In this document: positions 46,773 through 58,000 of the stretch, in pieces
Layout: every line of letters begins with the position of its first letter
Position numbering within the stretch: position 1 is the first letter of the stretch
Assembly (NCBI RefSeq): GCF_013426205.1
Contig: NC_089422.1
Coordinates: 5,704,001 to 5,768,000, forward strand
Source: Metarhizium brunneum
Taxonomy: Eukaryota; Ascomycota; Sordariomycetes; Hypocreales; Clavicipitaceae
DNA length: 64,000 nucleotides
Reading direction: 5' to 3'
Translations under genes and position numbers: made by a program
Notes under the pieces: generated by a model
Seen by the model: only the letters and a program-made list of their open reading frames with translations
Told to the model about the DNA's origin: nothing
Database searches by the model: none

Positions 46773-47880
46773 GATTCCTGGGGATTCTGGTTTGCGATAC
46801 CAGGGATCGAATAATCGGGGAAAACTTGATTTGTGTGTTTTGTCGAGGACGACCGAGAAGAGAGCCGGATGGCTTCGGGAGGGAGTTGGCGGCTTGGTGG
46901 AGTGTCGGCGGGCCGTCTCACGAATTCTGTCTCAACAAGCCGTCTTTTTATGCGCCGCAAATTTCCCAGTCACAAACCAATTTCCCAAAGTCTGATGGCT
47001 GAGGATGAAACTTTCTCACGGTTTGACTAGGTTGGAGGTCAAGCGCCGACCGCCAATGAAGCGCATAGGGTGTCGAAGGCAAAAGTCAAGGCGTCTGTCA
47101 CAATGAGCGACCCTTGAAGACCTACTAGTTTGACCATCTGCCAGTGTCATCGGTACTCCGTAGACACTTCTTCATTATCCAGCCCGCACTTGTGCTTATG
47201 TGCGTCACTGCTCCCCGAATATTCTTTTCAGGGCCCACTGCATGCAGAACAATGCGAGATGGGCAGCTGTTCATCCATCCCCAATGTGGGCTTGGGTCTG
47301 AGACCCCAGGACTGAGCTGGTTTCCCTCCAGCCTCACGAAACAAACTTGCTCAAACATACTCACTTGCCCCAAATGTGGCGGCCCTGATTGGACTGTCAA
47401 CGTCAAATGCGGGATCCTAGTCCAAGCCCAACGCCAGACCCACCGCTGGTTCCGGTGTGAATATCCTGCACCGACTTGCCCCTCAACACCATGGCCGCGA
47501 TGGTCCGCTTTGACTTTTGTCTTGATGCCTGGGTTATGCTGCTCATCCGGAACGTCTGTGCCGTTGACATGGATAGTTCGACAAAGTGGCGCTTCCCTGC
47601 AGCAGTCCACGAGGCCGAGCTCCGTGATGCCGTGCCGGACAAGGCCATCAGTAGGCGATCTGCAGCTTGACAGAGCTCGGCCAAGAATGTCATTTTCCTG
47701 GAGCAGGCCGTAAAGCCGACCTATCCCCTGGCCCTCCTTGGGTTACTTGTTCGTTACGCCCACCTTTCCCAAGCTTTCGCTATAAGGCTGTGACGCCCAT
47801 CCCAACCATCCGGCCTACTTTTCCATCGTCACCGTGTCCCATACGTCCCGTGTCTAGCTTTCACGCAGCTTGCCGATTCT
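46773..47880. promoter_or_regulatory. shared promoter of metalloreductase and BIM1-like gene
   Basis: 1.1 kb between divergent start codons. TATAAG at 47781-47786 lies about 95 bp before the BIM1-like start, and a CCAAT box is near 46977. CTTGCTCA at 47347-47354 is a near match to the yeast Mac1 copper-responsive core (TTTGCTC), which is weak evidence only. An ORF with CxxC pairs at about 47242-47540 (+) is discussed under findings. Confidence 0.4.
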
Positions 47881-48638
47881 ATGACCATGAAGTCCTTTGC
47901 ACTGCTGTCCGCCCTTTGCGGCCTGGGATCCGCCCACTTTCTCCTCAACTACCCCAAATCCATTGGCTTCGACGACTCGAATGAAGGCAATGCTCCCTGT
48001 GGTGGATTTACACCAGACTTGTCCAAGGACTTGGTCGATTTTCACGTGGGCGGTGATGCCATCTCCGTGAAGCTCACCCACCCTCAAGGCAATTGGCTCT
48101 TCCGCGTCACCACTGATGAGAAGGCTGAATCCGGTTGGGAACAGATCTTCCCCATTGTGCAACAGAGCGGGTTGGGAGACTTTTGTGAGCCTCAAGTCAC
48201 AGTGCCCAGCAAATACGCCGGCAAGAAGGGTGTTCTTAGTGTCGTTTCGTCTGCGACGGATGGTCTTCTGTACCAGGTGAGTGAGCTGGCCGCTGCCTTG
48301 TCCGAGAAGATGCTAATGTATATCGTACCGTGTAGTGCGCTGTTGTCAACTTTGTCGATGGCAAGGGTGACAAGCCGTCTGCCTGCGTGAATGCGTCAAG
48401 CGTCAAGGCCTCGTTCACCGACGATTCCAAGCTCACTGCACTCGTGGGCAGTGGCTCATCATCTACACCTACATCTGGCTCTGGATCCAGTACTGCATCA
48501 AAGACGTCGGCTTCCTCGACAGCTACACACTCGGGTGCTGCATCATCGCTTCATGCTTGGTCCCTCACCAGCGCGGGATGGGGTGGTGCGTTGACTATTG
48601 TGTGCATGGCAATGCTGGGTGGAGCTTTGATGATTTAA
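47881..48638 (+). CDS. BIM1-like X325 copper protein, GPI-anchored
   Basis: Two exons, 47881-48276 and 48336-48638, with a 59-nt phase-0 intron (GTGAGT...TGTAG) give 232 aa. Two ATGs (47881 and 47887) could start. The signal peptide ends LGSA, leaving His19 as the mature N-terminus (HFLLNYP), the copper-brace residue of the LPMO-like X325/BIM1 family. The APCGGF and FCEPQV cysteines form the expected disulfides. The tail is Ser/Thr-rich and ends in a hydrophobic segment without charged residues, typical of a GPI signal. In Cryptococcus the family member Bim1 helps copper import at the cell surface; other members have unclear roles. Head-to-head arrangement with the FRE reductase supports a metal-uptake role here. 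Confidence 0.88.
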
Positions 48639-49712
48639 CCCCGCGGACAGGGGACTGTGAAAACAAATTGTCGGGATAAGGAGTGAAGGCATCGGGTATG
48701 CCAATGGTTTGCCTAGCATGTAGCGATGAAATGGAAGTCGTATTGCCTCTTGACTCTATTCGCACCTAGACGTGACGGGTGCAAACTGACATCTGGAGCT
48801 GAGCAATGGTCTGTGCTTGCAATCTTCAATGTTGGCAAATGGCTAAAACCTGGCAGGAGTGGCGCCTGCGCCTTCCGGCCCTAGGCGATGCCAGGGCCAT
48901 GGAGATTGAAAATTGAATTCCCGCTCGCTTTAGACCAAGCGATCCCCAAAACTCAAACCCCGAGAAACTTCGTTTGTTCGGCACGGTCTTTCTTATTGTT
49001 CGCCTATTGCATAGCCGGCTCAACACCCACGGGTCATTAACCATAGGACGGAACCAACTCAGCACGCAACTTAGTACATCCCGCATCTCCACATGATGGA
49101 CCTCCAAGGACTTGCGGTGTCGGGTCCATCGACGCCTCTGATTGCGTCGCTTAGAATTCACGATCCCCACTTTTATATTCTACCCCAACTTCGGCATTTG
49201 GGACATTGCGGTATCGCGAGCCTGCCCTTGGCATCAATTACGAGGCGGAATGCTTTGTTCGTTTTGATCAGCTGCTGTCGCCTGGCATCTCTGTGTCTCT
49301 GACTGTCATTTCTCCGCCTGGAGTAGTCAATTGGCGCCGTCAATGCATGGCCCGCTGCGTACTTGATGGAAGCACCCCGCCAAGCGCCGGCATCACGATC
49401 TAGTCACGGCAAGGCTGGACTATGCCAGATAGACTTGGCTTGATTTATACTTACCAATAGTATGAACTAGGCTTGGGAACGTCTGAGCCTTCGTACCGCT
49501 ATAAACTTTGAATTCCTTTAGCATTTTTAGGCGTTCAAGCTTTACGACGTGGAAGCAATTGCTGATGCGACGCCCAGCGGTGAGAGTACATATTTTGACG
49601 TCTTTCCAGCCAGGTCATTCTGGTCTTGTCTCTCTAATCCCTTTTCCTCTCCCATCATTGAAGCTATTCAGATGACCATCAAATGACCTTTACTGAATGA
49701 CAACTGTTCAAC
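48639..49712. other. intergenic
   Basis: The 3' flank of the BIM1-like gene and upstream region of the ABC transporter. Minor ORFs only. No clear TATA box was found close to 49713. Confidence 0.5.
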
Positions 49713-52700
49713 ATGGCCGCCCTCACCAATGCTGCCGAGCTTGATTCAAAGAGCCTGTCTCCTCGCTTTCGCGTTGGTGGCCAGCTTTCAATCGGTGGCA
49801 TAACCTTCAGACCCAATCTTCGCATGTCAAATACAGATGCGAGTATCTTAATCACGCTGAGTGTAATCTCAGTTGCGACATTTTCTCTTTATGTCTTTCG
49901 CAATCGACTCCAGCGTCTCCTTCCTCGATGGCTTCAGCCTTTTGCCAGAGAAGAAGGCCATGCGTCAAATAAACGCAAGGCTTGGACACATTGGACTCTA
50001 ATTCTTGCTTTAATCTCTATTTCTGGCTTTATCCTGTCGGTTGTACCGATTTGCCTCGCCCCGAATGAGCGCCGGGGCATTCTCGATATTGTTCCCTGGA
50101 TGTCTATTCTATTCATGACTGCTTTGGACCGGCCCACTAGCACACCTCGGATTTTGCTCTTGCAGTATTTTCTCGTCTTGAGCTCCGGTATGGGTATTTA
50201 TTCCGCCCAATTCTTGGACCACCATCTTCGGTCCATCGATCCATTTCGCGTTGCAAGACTGGCTCTCTCTTTGTTCGGTATCGTTTCGATTGGCAGCATG
50301 CCACTTCGAAACCCAGCTTGGGATGCTGAAGACATTGCAAACCCGAAGCTCCCCCCATCTCATCATGTTCGAAGCCCGGAAGATAACCTCACACTCTTCA
50401 CTTTCTGGGCTATGACGTGGGTATACCCGCTTGCCCGGCTCTGTCGGAAGAAAGAAATCACCGTCGAAGATGTGTGGCAACTACCACATGATTTCCAACA
50501 TACACGCCTCTATCTAGCCTTCCGCGAACTCCAGGGAAAGCTTCTCCCCTGCCTGATCGAAGCAAATGGTCTCGATTTATCCATTGCGACTACTCTTGCT
50601 ATCGTTGAGAAACTCGCTGAGGTATCCAACATTCGCCTCACCAGCCGGCTTTACAGTGCGCTGGACAATGGTAACCCAACCGAAGCCTACTTTTGGTGCG
50701 CGGTAATGCTATGTGTGGATTTTATGCGACAGATCTCCAAAACGACATCCTCTTGGTACTCTCGCAAGGCCTACGAAAGATCTAGGGGCGAGACCTTTAT
50801 TGCGCTATTTGGCAAACTCCTTACCCGGGCCGTCCCAGGATCAGATGTCACCGAAAAGGGTCCAGAAGAAGACAGTGTCGGAACACTGACAAGGCCAAAT
50901 AATACCTTACGAAGAGGATGGCTTAGCTGCTGCTGTGGACGCAAACACAGGGTCAAGTCGACTCCTACACAAGCAACCCCTGCATCAAATGCAAAGGTCG
51001 TCAATCTTGTTCGGGGAGATACCTACGAGATTTCTCAACGCTTCTGGGATTTTCCAAAGCTCATGTCGCAGCCAATCAAGGTTATTGTTACAATTTACTA
51101 TCTCATCGACATCATGGGTTGGCCGTCCTGTGTCGGCCTTGGACTCATGATCCTCTTCCTGACCAGCAACTCACTCCTCGTTCGCAAGGTCGTTCAACTG
51201 GAACGTTCCAGGACCGCGCACTCTGACAAGCGCGCACAAGCTGTGGCCCACTTTGTAGAAGCTAGTAGACCTTTGAAGCTCAACGGCTGGACATCTTCTT
51301 GGAGTGCTAGAATCTTCAAGTTTCGAACCATGGAGATGCTGAAGCGACTGCAGATTGCACGGGTAATTGCAGCGATATCCACCACAAATGTCGCTGGAGG
51401 CTCGGCTTACCCTTTTGCCAGCATTTGCTTATACACCCTGATTCTCCGACAAGGTCTTCCAAACGACGTTATTTGGCCGTCTTTGCAGCTCTTCAACCAA
51501 CTGGAGGCGAGTCTCAAAGAAGCGTTCGATCTTATCACTGCTTATTGGAAGGCAGTAATTCCTGTCGAACGTGTCAACAAATACATGGAAGAACCAGATC
51601 GGGACGAAGATTCTCTTGGCATTACAGACGCTAGTGATATCGAATTTCATGGCGCCTCATTCGCTTGGCCCTCCACCAATCACTTGGTTCTTTCTCAGCT
51701 CAATCTCAAATTTGGCAAAGGACTCACGATTATCCGAGGAAAAGTTGGCTCCGGCAAATCTAGCCTCCTGCTTGCAGCCTTGAACGAAATGGAGTTGCAT
51801 GGTGGCGATCTTCTTCGACCAGATGAACCGGTTGGTTATGCACAACAGCTTCCATGGCTACAGAATAAGACGATTCGAGAGAACATCGTCTTTCATCATG
51901 GTTTCGATGCCGCCCGATACCGACAAGTCCTGCATGCTTGTGCGCTAGGACCTGACCTTGCAGCTTTTCCCGATGGTGATCTTACCAAGTTGGAGGAAGG
52001 CGGTGTTGGGTTATCTGGGGGCCAGAAAGCCAGAGTTGCTTTGGCCAGAGCCGTATACAGTCCATGCAGAATTCTTCTTTTGGATGATCCTCTTGCTCCT
52101 TTGGATCACGACACTGCGAGCAATATTGTACGACGATTTTTACAGGGCCCTCTGGCCAGGGAACGCACTATTGTGATGGTGACGCATCGCGATGACCTGG
52201 TTCTTCGCATTGCTAATCAAGTCATTGATATGGATGATGGGACCGCTAGGAGGTTATCTCAATCGGAAATTAAAGATGAACTTGAGCATCCCTATCATGC
52301 TACATCTCAAGATACCATAGTGGAAGAACTTGAACCGACCCATGAAACCCACGAAGAGGAGGAGGAGGATTTGCAGGAGGCACCGGAAGAGCCTTCAGAG
52401 ACTGGAAGCGTGCCCCTTACAGTCTATTTGAACTATATGAGGGCTGGTGGATTGTATATGTGGGCATTCCTAGCACTGTTCTACGGAATCTCCAGATACT
52501 GCGATGTCTCTGAAGCGTCATTGCTTGAGTCGTGGGGAAATGAAACGGCGAAAGATCGTGTGATATCTACAAGAGGCTATTGGAGTCTTCCAAATCCCCA
52601 AAAATTTCCCCAAATCTGGCTCGCTGTGTTTGGCGGTCTTGCACTCGGACAGACCATATCATACGGTATCGCCCAACTGCTGCTAGCCAAGATCTCTATC

Positions 52701-54116
52701 GATGCAGCTCAAGGCATTTTCAAAGCTGCCATCGGCCGAGTGAGCAAAGCCACCTTCAGATATCACGACACCACACCCACCGGACAGCTTAAAAACCGAC
52801 TCGTTTCTGATATGGGTATGGTTGATGGTGGCATTTTGGCACCACTGGAAGGCTTCGTCTATAATTTCATTGCTCTAGTTTTGAGCATCGTCGGTATTGC
52901 AACACACCAGCCAATGCTTCTCATTATTCTCGGCGCCGTCGCTGTCCTATTCGTTTACTTTTTCAGAATCTACGTTCCAATTTCACGCAGCTTGCGACGC
53001 ATGGAAATGCGATATCTCACGCCCATCATTGCCAATATTGGCGTTATGCAGGACGGCCTTGTCACTATTAGAGCGCTTCGCGTAGAAGGTCGTTTCCAGG
53101 ACCGGCACTTGGATGCAGTGGATGACTTCCAGAAGCAGGATCACTTTTTCTGGAGCATGGCTTTCTGGCTCGACTTTCGGCTCAGTATATCGTCTGCCTG
53201 CACTCGTGCTGCCCTGATTATTTTCATGATTTGGCGCGGCACTCCAGCAAGCGCGATTGGATTTGTGTTGACGCAGACGTCAATTTCTATGGCATCTATT
53301 CAACAGCTTTGCGAGAAATTTGCCCAGCTTCAACTAGACGCAGTATCGCTGGAGCGTGTTGGCATGCTTGACAAGATCCCAGAGGAGCCAAATGGCGATG
53401 AGGAGCCACCTGCAGATTGGCCTAGGCCATGTGACGACGTCAAATTTGAGTCCATGTCCTTCAAATACGCCGAGGGACTGCCCAATGTCCTCAAAAAGGT
53501 CACTTTTGAGATACCGGGAGGATCTACGTGCGCGGTGCTAGGTAGAACTGGGTCAGGAAAGTCCACCATAGCCAATGCTCTGCTGGTGACAGAGACGGCA
53601 TCCGAAGGCACGGTAAAAATTGGCGGCATGGATCTGGCCAAGGTCAACCGCACTGCTCTTCGAAACCGTGTCACATTCATTCAGCAAGACCCTACACTGT
53701 TCCCGGGAACTCTGCGTGATAATATCGACCCAGAGGGTAAATTTTCCGATGAGGAGTGCGAAAATGCGATTCAAAATGTTCTTGGGAAGGAATGGGGGTT
53801 AACATCGCAAATCGACGCCGGTGGGAAAAATCTTAGCCAAGGACAGCGGCAGTTGGTTGGTATCGGACGCGCAGTTTTGCGAAAGAGTGGACTAGTTATC
53901 CTAGACGAAGCGACAGCATCAATCGATCGCGGGACTGCGGCCACAGTCCAAAAAGTCCTACGAGAGGGGCTGTCCAAGAGTACTGTTATCACCATTGCTC
54001 ACAGACTCGAGGCTGTCGAGGACGCAAATTGGTGTCTCCGCCTTGAAAAGGGCCAGGTATTGGACTGTGGTCCCGCAAAGGACCTGGGCAAGAAGGCAAA
54101 AGAGGAGGAATCATGA
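49713..54116 (+). CDS. ABC-C (MRP-type) full transporter
   Basis: Intronless ORF of 1467 aa, near the usual size for fungal ABC-C proteins, starting at ATG in good context (CAACATGG). N-terminal transmembrane helices (TMD0-like, about 40-200) precede two TMD-NBD halves. NBD1 has Walker A GKVGSGKS (676-683), signature LSGGQ (767-771) and Walker B ILLLDDPLAPLD (about 785). NBD2 has GRTGSGKST (about 1277-1285), signature LSQGQ (about 1374-1378) and Walker B VILDEATASID (about 1395). In the first site the usual catalytic Glu after Walker B is Asp, the degenerate form common in the ABC-C subfamily. A Glu-rich linker joins the halves. It exports conjugates, drugs or metabolites across the plasma or vacuolar membrane. 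Confidence 0.95.
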   Translation: MAALTNAAELDSKSLSPRFRVGGQLSIGGITFRPNLRMSNTDASILITLSVISVATFSLYVFRNRLQRLLPRWLQPFAREEGHASNKRKAWTHWTLILALISISGFILSVVPICLAPNERRGILDIVPWMSILFMTALDRPTSTPRILLLQYFLVLSSGMGIYSAQFLDHHLRSIDPFRVARLALSLFGIVSIGSMPLRNPAWDAEDIANPKLPPSHHVRSPEDNLTLFTFWAMTWVYPLARLCRKKEITVEDVWQLPHDFQHTRLYLAFRELQGKLLPCLIEANGLDLSIATTLAIVEKLAEVSNIRLTSRLYSALDNGNPTEAYFWCAVMLCVDFMRQISKTTSSWYSRKAYERSRGETFIALFGKLLTRAVPGSDVTEKGPEEDSVGTLTRPNNTLRRGWLSCCCGRKHRVKSTPTQATPASNAKVVNLVRGDTYEISQRFWDFPKLMSQPIKVIVTIYYLIDIMGWPSCVGLGLMILFLTSNSLLVRKVVQLERSRTAHSDKRAQAVAHFVEASRPLKLNGWTSSWSARIFKFRTMEMLKRLQIARVIAAISTTNVAGGSAYPFASICLYTLILRQGLPNDVIWPSLQLFNQLEASLKEAFDLITAYWKAVIPVERVNKYMEEPDRDEDSLGITDASDIEFHGASFAWPSTNHLVLSQLNLKFGKGLTIIRGKVGSGKSSLLLAALNEMELHGGDLLRPDEPVGYAQQLPWLQNKTIRENIVFHHGFDAARYRQVLHACALGPDLAAFPDGDLTKLEEGGVGLSGGQKARVALARAVYSPCRILLLDDPLAPLDHDTASNIVRRFLQGPLARERTIVMVTHRDDLVLRIANQVIDMDDGTARRLSQSEIKDELEHPYHATSQDTIVEELEPTHETHEEEEEDLQEAPEEPSETGSVPLTVYLNYMRAGGLYMWAFLALFYGISRYCDVSEASLLESWGNETAKDRVISTRGYWSLPNPQKFPQIWLAVFGGLALGQTISYGIAQLLLAKISIDAAQGIFKAAIGRVSKATFRYHDTTPTGQLKNRLVSDMGMVDGGILAPLEGFVYNFIALVLSIVGIATHQPMLLIILGAVAVLFVYFFRIYVPISRSLRRMEMRYLTPIIANIGVMQDGLVTIRALRVEGRFQDRHLDAVDDFQKQDHFFWSMAFWLDFRLSISSACTRAALIIFMIWRGTPASAIGFVLTQTSISMASIQQLCEKFAQLQLDAVSLERVGMLDKIPEEPNGDEEPPADWPRPCDDVKFESMSFKYAEGLPNVLKKVTFEIPGGSTCAVLGRTGSGKSTIANALLVTETASEGTVKIGGMDLAKVNRTALRNRVTFIQQDPTLFPGTLRDNIDPEGKFSDEECENAIQNVLGKEWGLTSQIDAGGKNLSQGQRQLVGIGRAVLRKSGLVILDEATASIDRGTAATVQKVLREGLSKSTVITIAHRLEAVEDANWCLRLEKGQVLDCGPAKDLGKKAKEEES

Positions 54117-55044
54117 TCATAAAGGTATACCAAACAGAAAGACTGCTACACCTATTAAACGGCGATGGGCATCTGGTAGCTATCGACACATGTACTTATA
54201 GACAGGCGGCTTTTGGCCAAGGATTGGATGGCCATTGGTAGTAGGTACAGTTGATGGTACCAAGAATGATAGAGATATGGCGTGACGCTTGCGATGATTT
54301 CGACAAAGGGGGTTGTTGGTGTCTGGATACCGAAATAGCTCCCATCTCATATGTATTGCATCAATTGAAACGTCAAAATACGGAAGGTGTGAATGGTGTC
54401 CCAAAACAACTAGCCTAAAATATGAATAATATAAACTTAACACTCTTAAAATTGAGAAAACGCCAGGCTGCTAAGGCCACTAAATCAGGCGAAAAGTGTC
54501 GCTCTTTCCGCAGGCATAATCAGTCCGGGGAGGGGGAGTCCAGCGACAAGAGGTCGCGGGGCAGGTACAAGGGTTGACATGTCTAGACTTCAATGTTCCC
54601 GCGCACAGATCAGATTGCACGTGCCAGGGGAGCATGCAGCACGGCCTAGGTACCTAGGTACCTAGGTAAGTACTTGATGGTGGGATGGAGGGGCATAGTG
54701 CAAGTACCCCGCTGAATCGCGCGGCTGTGACACACGAAAATGGATGGTAATGGAGATGCCGATTGATTAAGTTATGTCTGGTACATACATAAAGTACCAA
54801 GGTACCTGGGTAGGCTCTCTATCCGGCCTGGCTACCGGCGCGGACCCGAACCTAAGGGCCCGCCGGGACCTACCAGTACCAATGACCCCTCCGGGAAAAC
54901 CCTATGCCGTAATCCCCCTCAACCGCTGCTCTGACGCATCTTTCGAGCACCGCAGCTTTAAAACTTTGTGCGGATCGCGTCTTTTTTTCTCCTCTGCAAT
55001 CTCAACGGCGGCACCCACGACAGCCAATTTTGATCCTGCGCAAC
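54117..55044. other. intergenic
   Basis: Lies between the co-directional ABC transporter and adenylosuccinate synthetase genes. It contains the CCTAGGTA tandem repeat at 54645-54668 and further GGTACCT words near 54798. No gene is recognised. Confidence 0.55.
54645..54668. repeat. three tandem CCTAGGTA units
   Basis: Three perfect 8-bp units, each containing the palindrome CCTAGG and together forming a self-complementary block. Similar GGTACCTAGG words occur elsewhere in the window (34677-34686), so this may be a genome-wide motif rather than a local operator. Confidence 0.7.
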
Positions 55045-58000
55045 ATGACCATCACTGTCATTCTTGGGGCCCAATGGGGTATGTTTCTCTCCCTTGCCTG
55101 GAATACGTCCTTCCTCCGCACCCGACCGACATCGGTTCGATATCATTATACTGACCAGGACTTCTACAGGCGACGAAGGCGTGAGTACTCGGGGAGAACC
55201 CAATACAGCCAATTACACCCAGGAACTAACGATACTGCGTACTCAGAAGGGCAAGTTGGTTGATGGACAGTGCCAGGAGGCGCAACTCTGTGCTCGAGCC
55301 GCGGTAAGCACAACGCAGGCAGAATCCGGTCGACCAAACGGCTTCCACCGATGCTTAAAACATCCCCAAACGACAAATTTGCGCCGAAACATCTGCTAAT
55401 GAACGTCAAGGGTGGGGCTAACGCTGGGCATCTCGTGCGGTTGGTTGAACGCTTTCTGTCGATCGATATCTATACATGCATACTGTGATGCTAATGGGTG
55501 CAAAAGTGTAAACGGAGTTTCGTATAGGTGAGAACCAGCAAACGTGGAAGGACGGGGCGGTTGCTAACATAGAGGCAGCTTTCACCTCTTGCCCTCTGGG
55601 CTGATTAACCCAAAATGGTTTGTCAAGGCTAATGATCGTTCAAGCTGGCAACGGCGAGGCTGACAAGTACCATAGCATGAACTTCATCGGTTCGGGCGTA
55701 GTATTCCACGTGTTAGTCTTCATATAATCCTCCACCCCTAACTCGACTACCACATCGGAATCTTGTTGATGTCTCGCCTGGCTCGCGCCTCTCAACCGAA
55801 CATGCCAAGAAGACTGACTCTGTCCTCCAGCCCAAGTTTCTTCAGCGAGCTCCGGGAGCTCGAGGAAAAGGGCCTGACCGCGGTGCATGACCGGATCCTT
55901 GTTTCTGACAGGGTCAATGTCCTCTTGGACCTGCACATCGCAGTGGATGGTCTCGAGGAAAGGGAACTCGGGGGTTCGTTTCATAGTTTCCGACATTGTC
56001 GTTGAGGAACAGCAGCTAACGTCTACCCCAGACGCAGCTATCGGAACGACAAGACGCGGTACGCTACCCCCAGGACTCCATGCCGGATTGTCCTTTTCTG
56101 TTTCTGTCACATCATTGCAAGAATTCCCAAATCTCAATAGCGGGGACAATCTCGGTCATCGTCGTGCTAGCGACGCTATTGAAGCAACGAGTTCTAACGT
56201 CCGCCATAGGCATTGGTCCCTGCTATCAGACAAGCAGAGCGGTAAGAGATAGTCACGACAAGGGAGCGGACTGCGCGCTAACTTTTCCAGCGAACTGGCA
56301 TCAAATTGACCGACGTCTTCCACCCCGACCTTTTCGAGCAGAAGGTGAGGCGCTTAGCCGATGGCTATCAAAAGCGCTTCGGAGAACTGTTCGAATACGA
56401 CATCAAAGCCGAGCTTGCTCGTTTCGACGAGTACAGGGAGACGCTAAAGAAGTACGTCGTGGACGGCGTGTCCTTCATGAGATCCGCACAGCAGAGCGAC
56501 ACGAAAATTGTGATCGAAGGCGCAAACGTAAGGTTCTCATCCTAAGATCAAACGAATAGTACTGACACATTGGTGGAACGAGCACCGTGCCCGTGGTCCC
56601 CAGTCCTCTTTCCTAGTCCCGCAAGGATTCTTAGCTCGGGGCGGAACATAGTGCTCGTCTGAGCAATCACTTTGTTGGCGGAATCTTACAAGGGTCTGCG
56701 CTGTAACAAACTGTGTACTATGTTCACGCCTCGGCAGGATTCGGGAGTCATACGGAAACCTGGCTTCTACCCATCTACTGGTTGGTTATCGAGCGTGGTC
56801 AGTGGAGTTAATGACAATTTCACGTGAGGATGGCGCCCTAGAATCAACTCGGAGCAGGCCCAGTCATGGCGTCTCGAGGTTCAAGCCAAACTGTGCTCAG
56901 AAAGCCCCTCTTGAGATGATTCCGGGGCTTCATTTTCACGTTCAACCTCTGCGCCACGTGCGATGCTGGTAGATCGGCATCAGTCCAATTTCCTATGAAG
57001 GCAAGGGGTTCTGGGACCTGGCGCTTGTGCTTGTTCCCAATTGAACAGGCACTGATGCTAGATGTTGATTATGGCTCTTACCCAGTAAGTTTCCATCAAC
57101 CTGGCCCTTCAGTTTGCACTAGTACTCATGATTAACTACAGTTCGTCACTTCCTCAAGTACTACGCTTGCTGGTATTATTGGTGGACTTACACTGAACCC
57201 AAAGAATATCACAGAGACGGTTGGAGTGGTCAAGGCTTGTATGTCGATTGCTCCAAGGCTGTAATTCACTGCTGACTGGCAACAGATACCACCCGTGTCG
57301 GAGCGGGGGCTTTCAAGACTGAAGATACCGAAGAGTGCGTCCGAATTACCATCTTGAAGCGACTCTGAAGCTGAATCATGACCTCAGGATTGGCACCAAG
57401 CTCCAGGAGATTGGACGCGAATGGGTGAGGCTATAAGTGCCCTGGAGGTTTCGAGCTTTTACCGCTGACAAGACTTAGGGAACGTCGACTGGCCGCAGAC
57501 GCCGGTGTGGATGGTGAGTTTTCATCACGGCTCCTAGTTGCTGACAAACTTGCTGACCGTTCTCAGGCTCGGTGCGCACAACCTCAAAACCTTGAGTAGT
57601 AGGGAACACAACTGACAAACACAAACAGACCTTGTTGTTGTCAACTACAGTAACTCGATCAACTACTACACCAGCCTGAATCTCACGAAGGTAGACATTG
57701 CCCATGGCATGCTTGTGACTCGCGTCAAAACGCTCTAACACTCTGCAGCTCGACGTTTTGGATACTTTCGAAACGATCAAGATTGCCATAGCTTACAAGA
57801 TCGACGGAGAGGTCAGTGATGCCAACGAGATCATGATGGATTCTGGAGACGCTAACCGTTTGGACAGGAACTGGACTCTTACCCTGCAGATCTTGACATT
57901 TTGAACCGAGCTGAGGTGGTTTACCACGAGATGCCAGGCTGGCAAAAGCCGACCACTAACGCGAGGACCTACTACGATCTCCCCAAGGCGGCCCGCGATT

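Noticed and set aside
55030..56559. Decayed fragments of adenylosuccinate synthetase (pseudogene)
   Set aside because: All family blocks are present in order and join in frame through GT-AG introns to a normal 423-aa length with the catalytic Asp and His. Decay would have broken some junctions.
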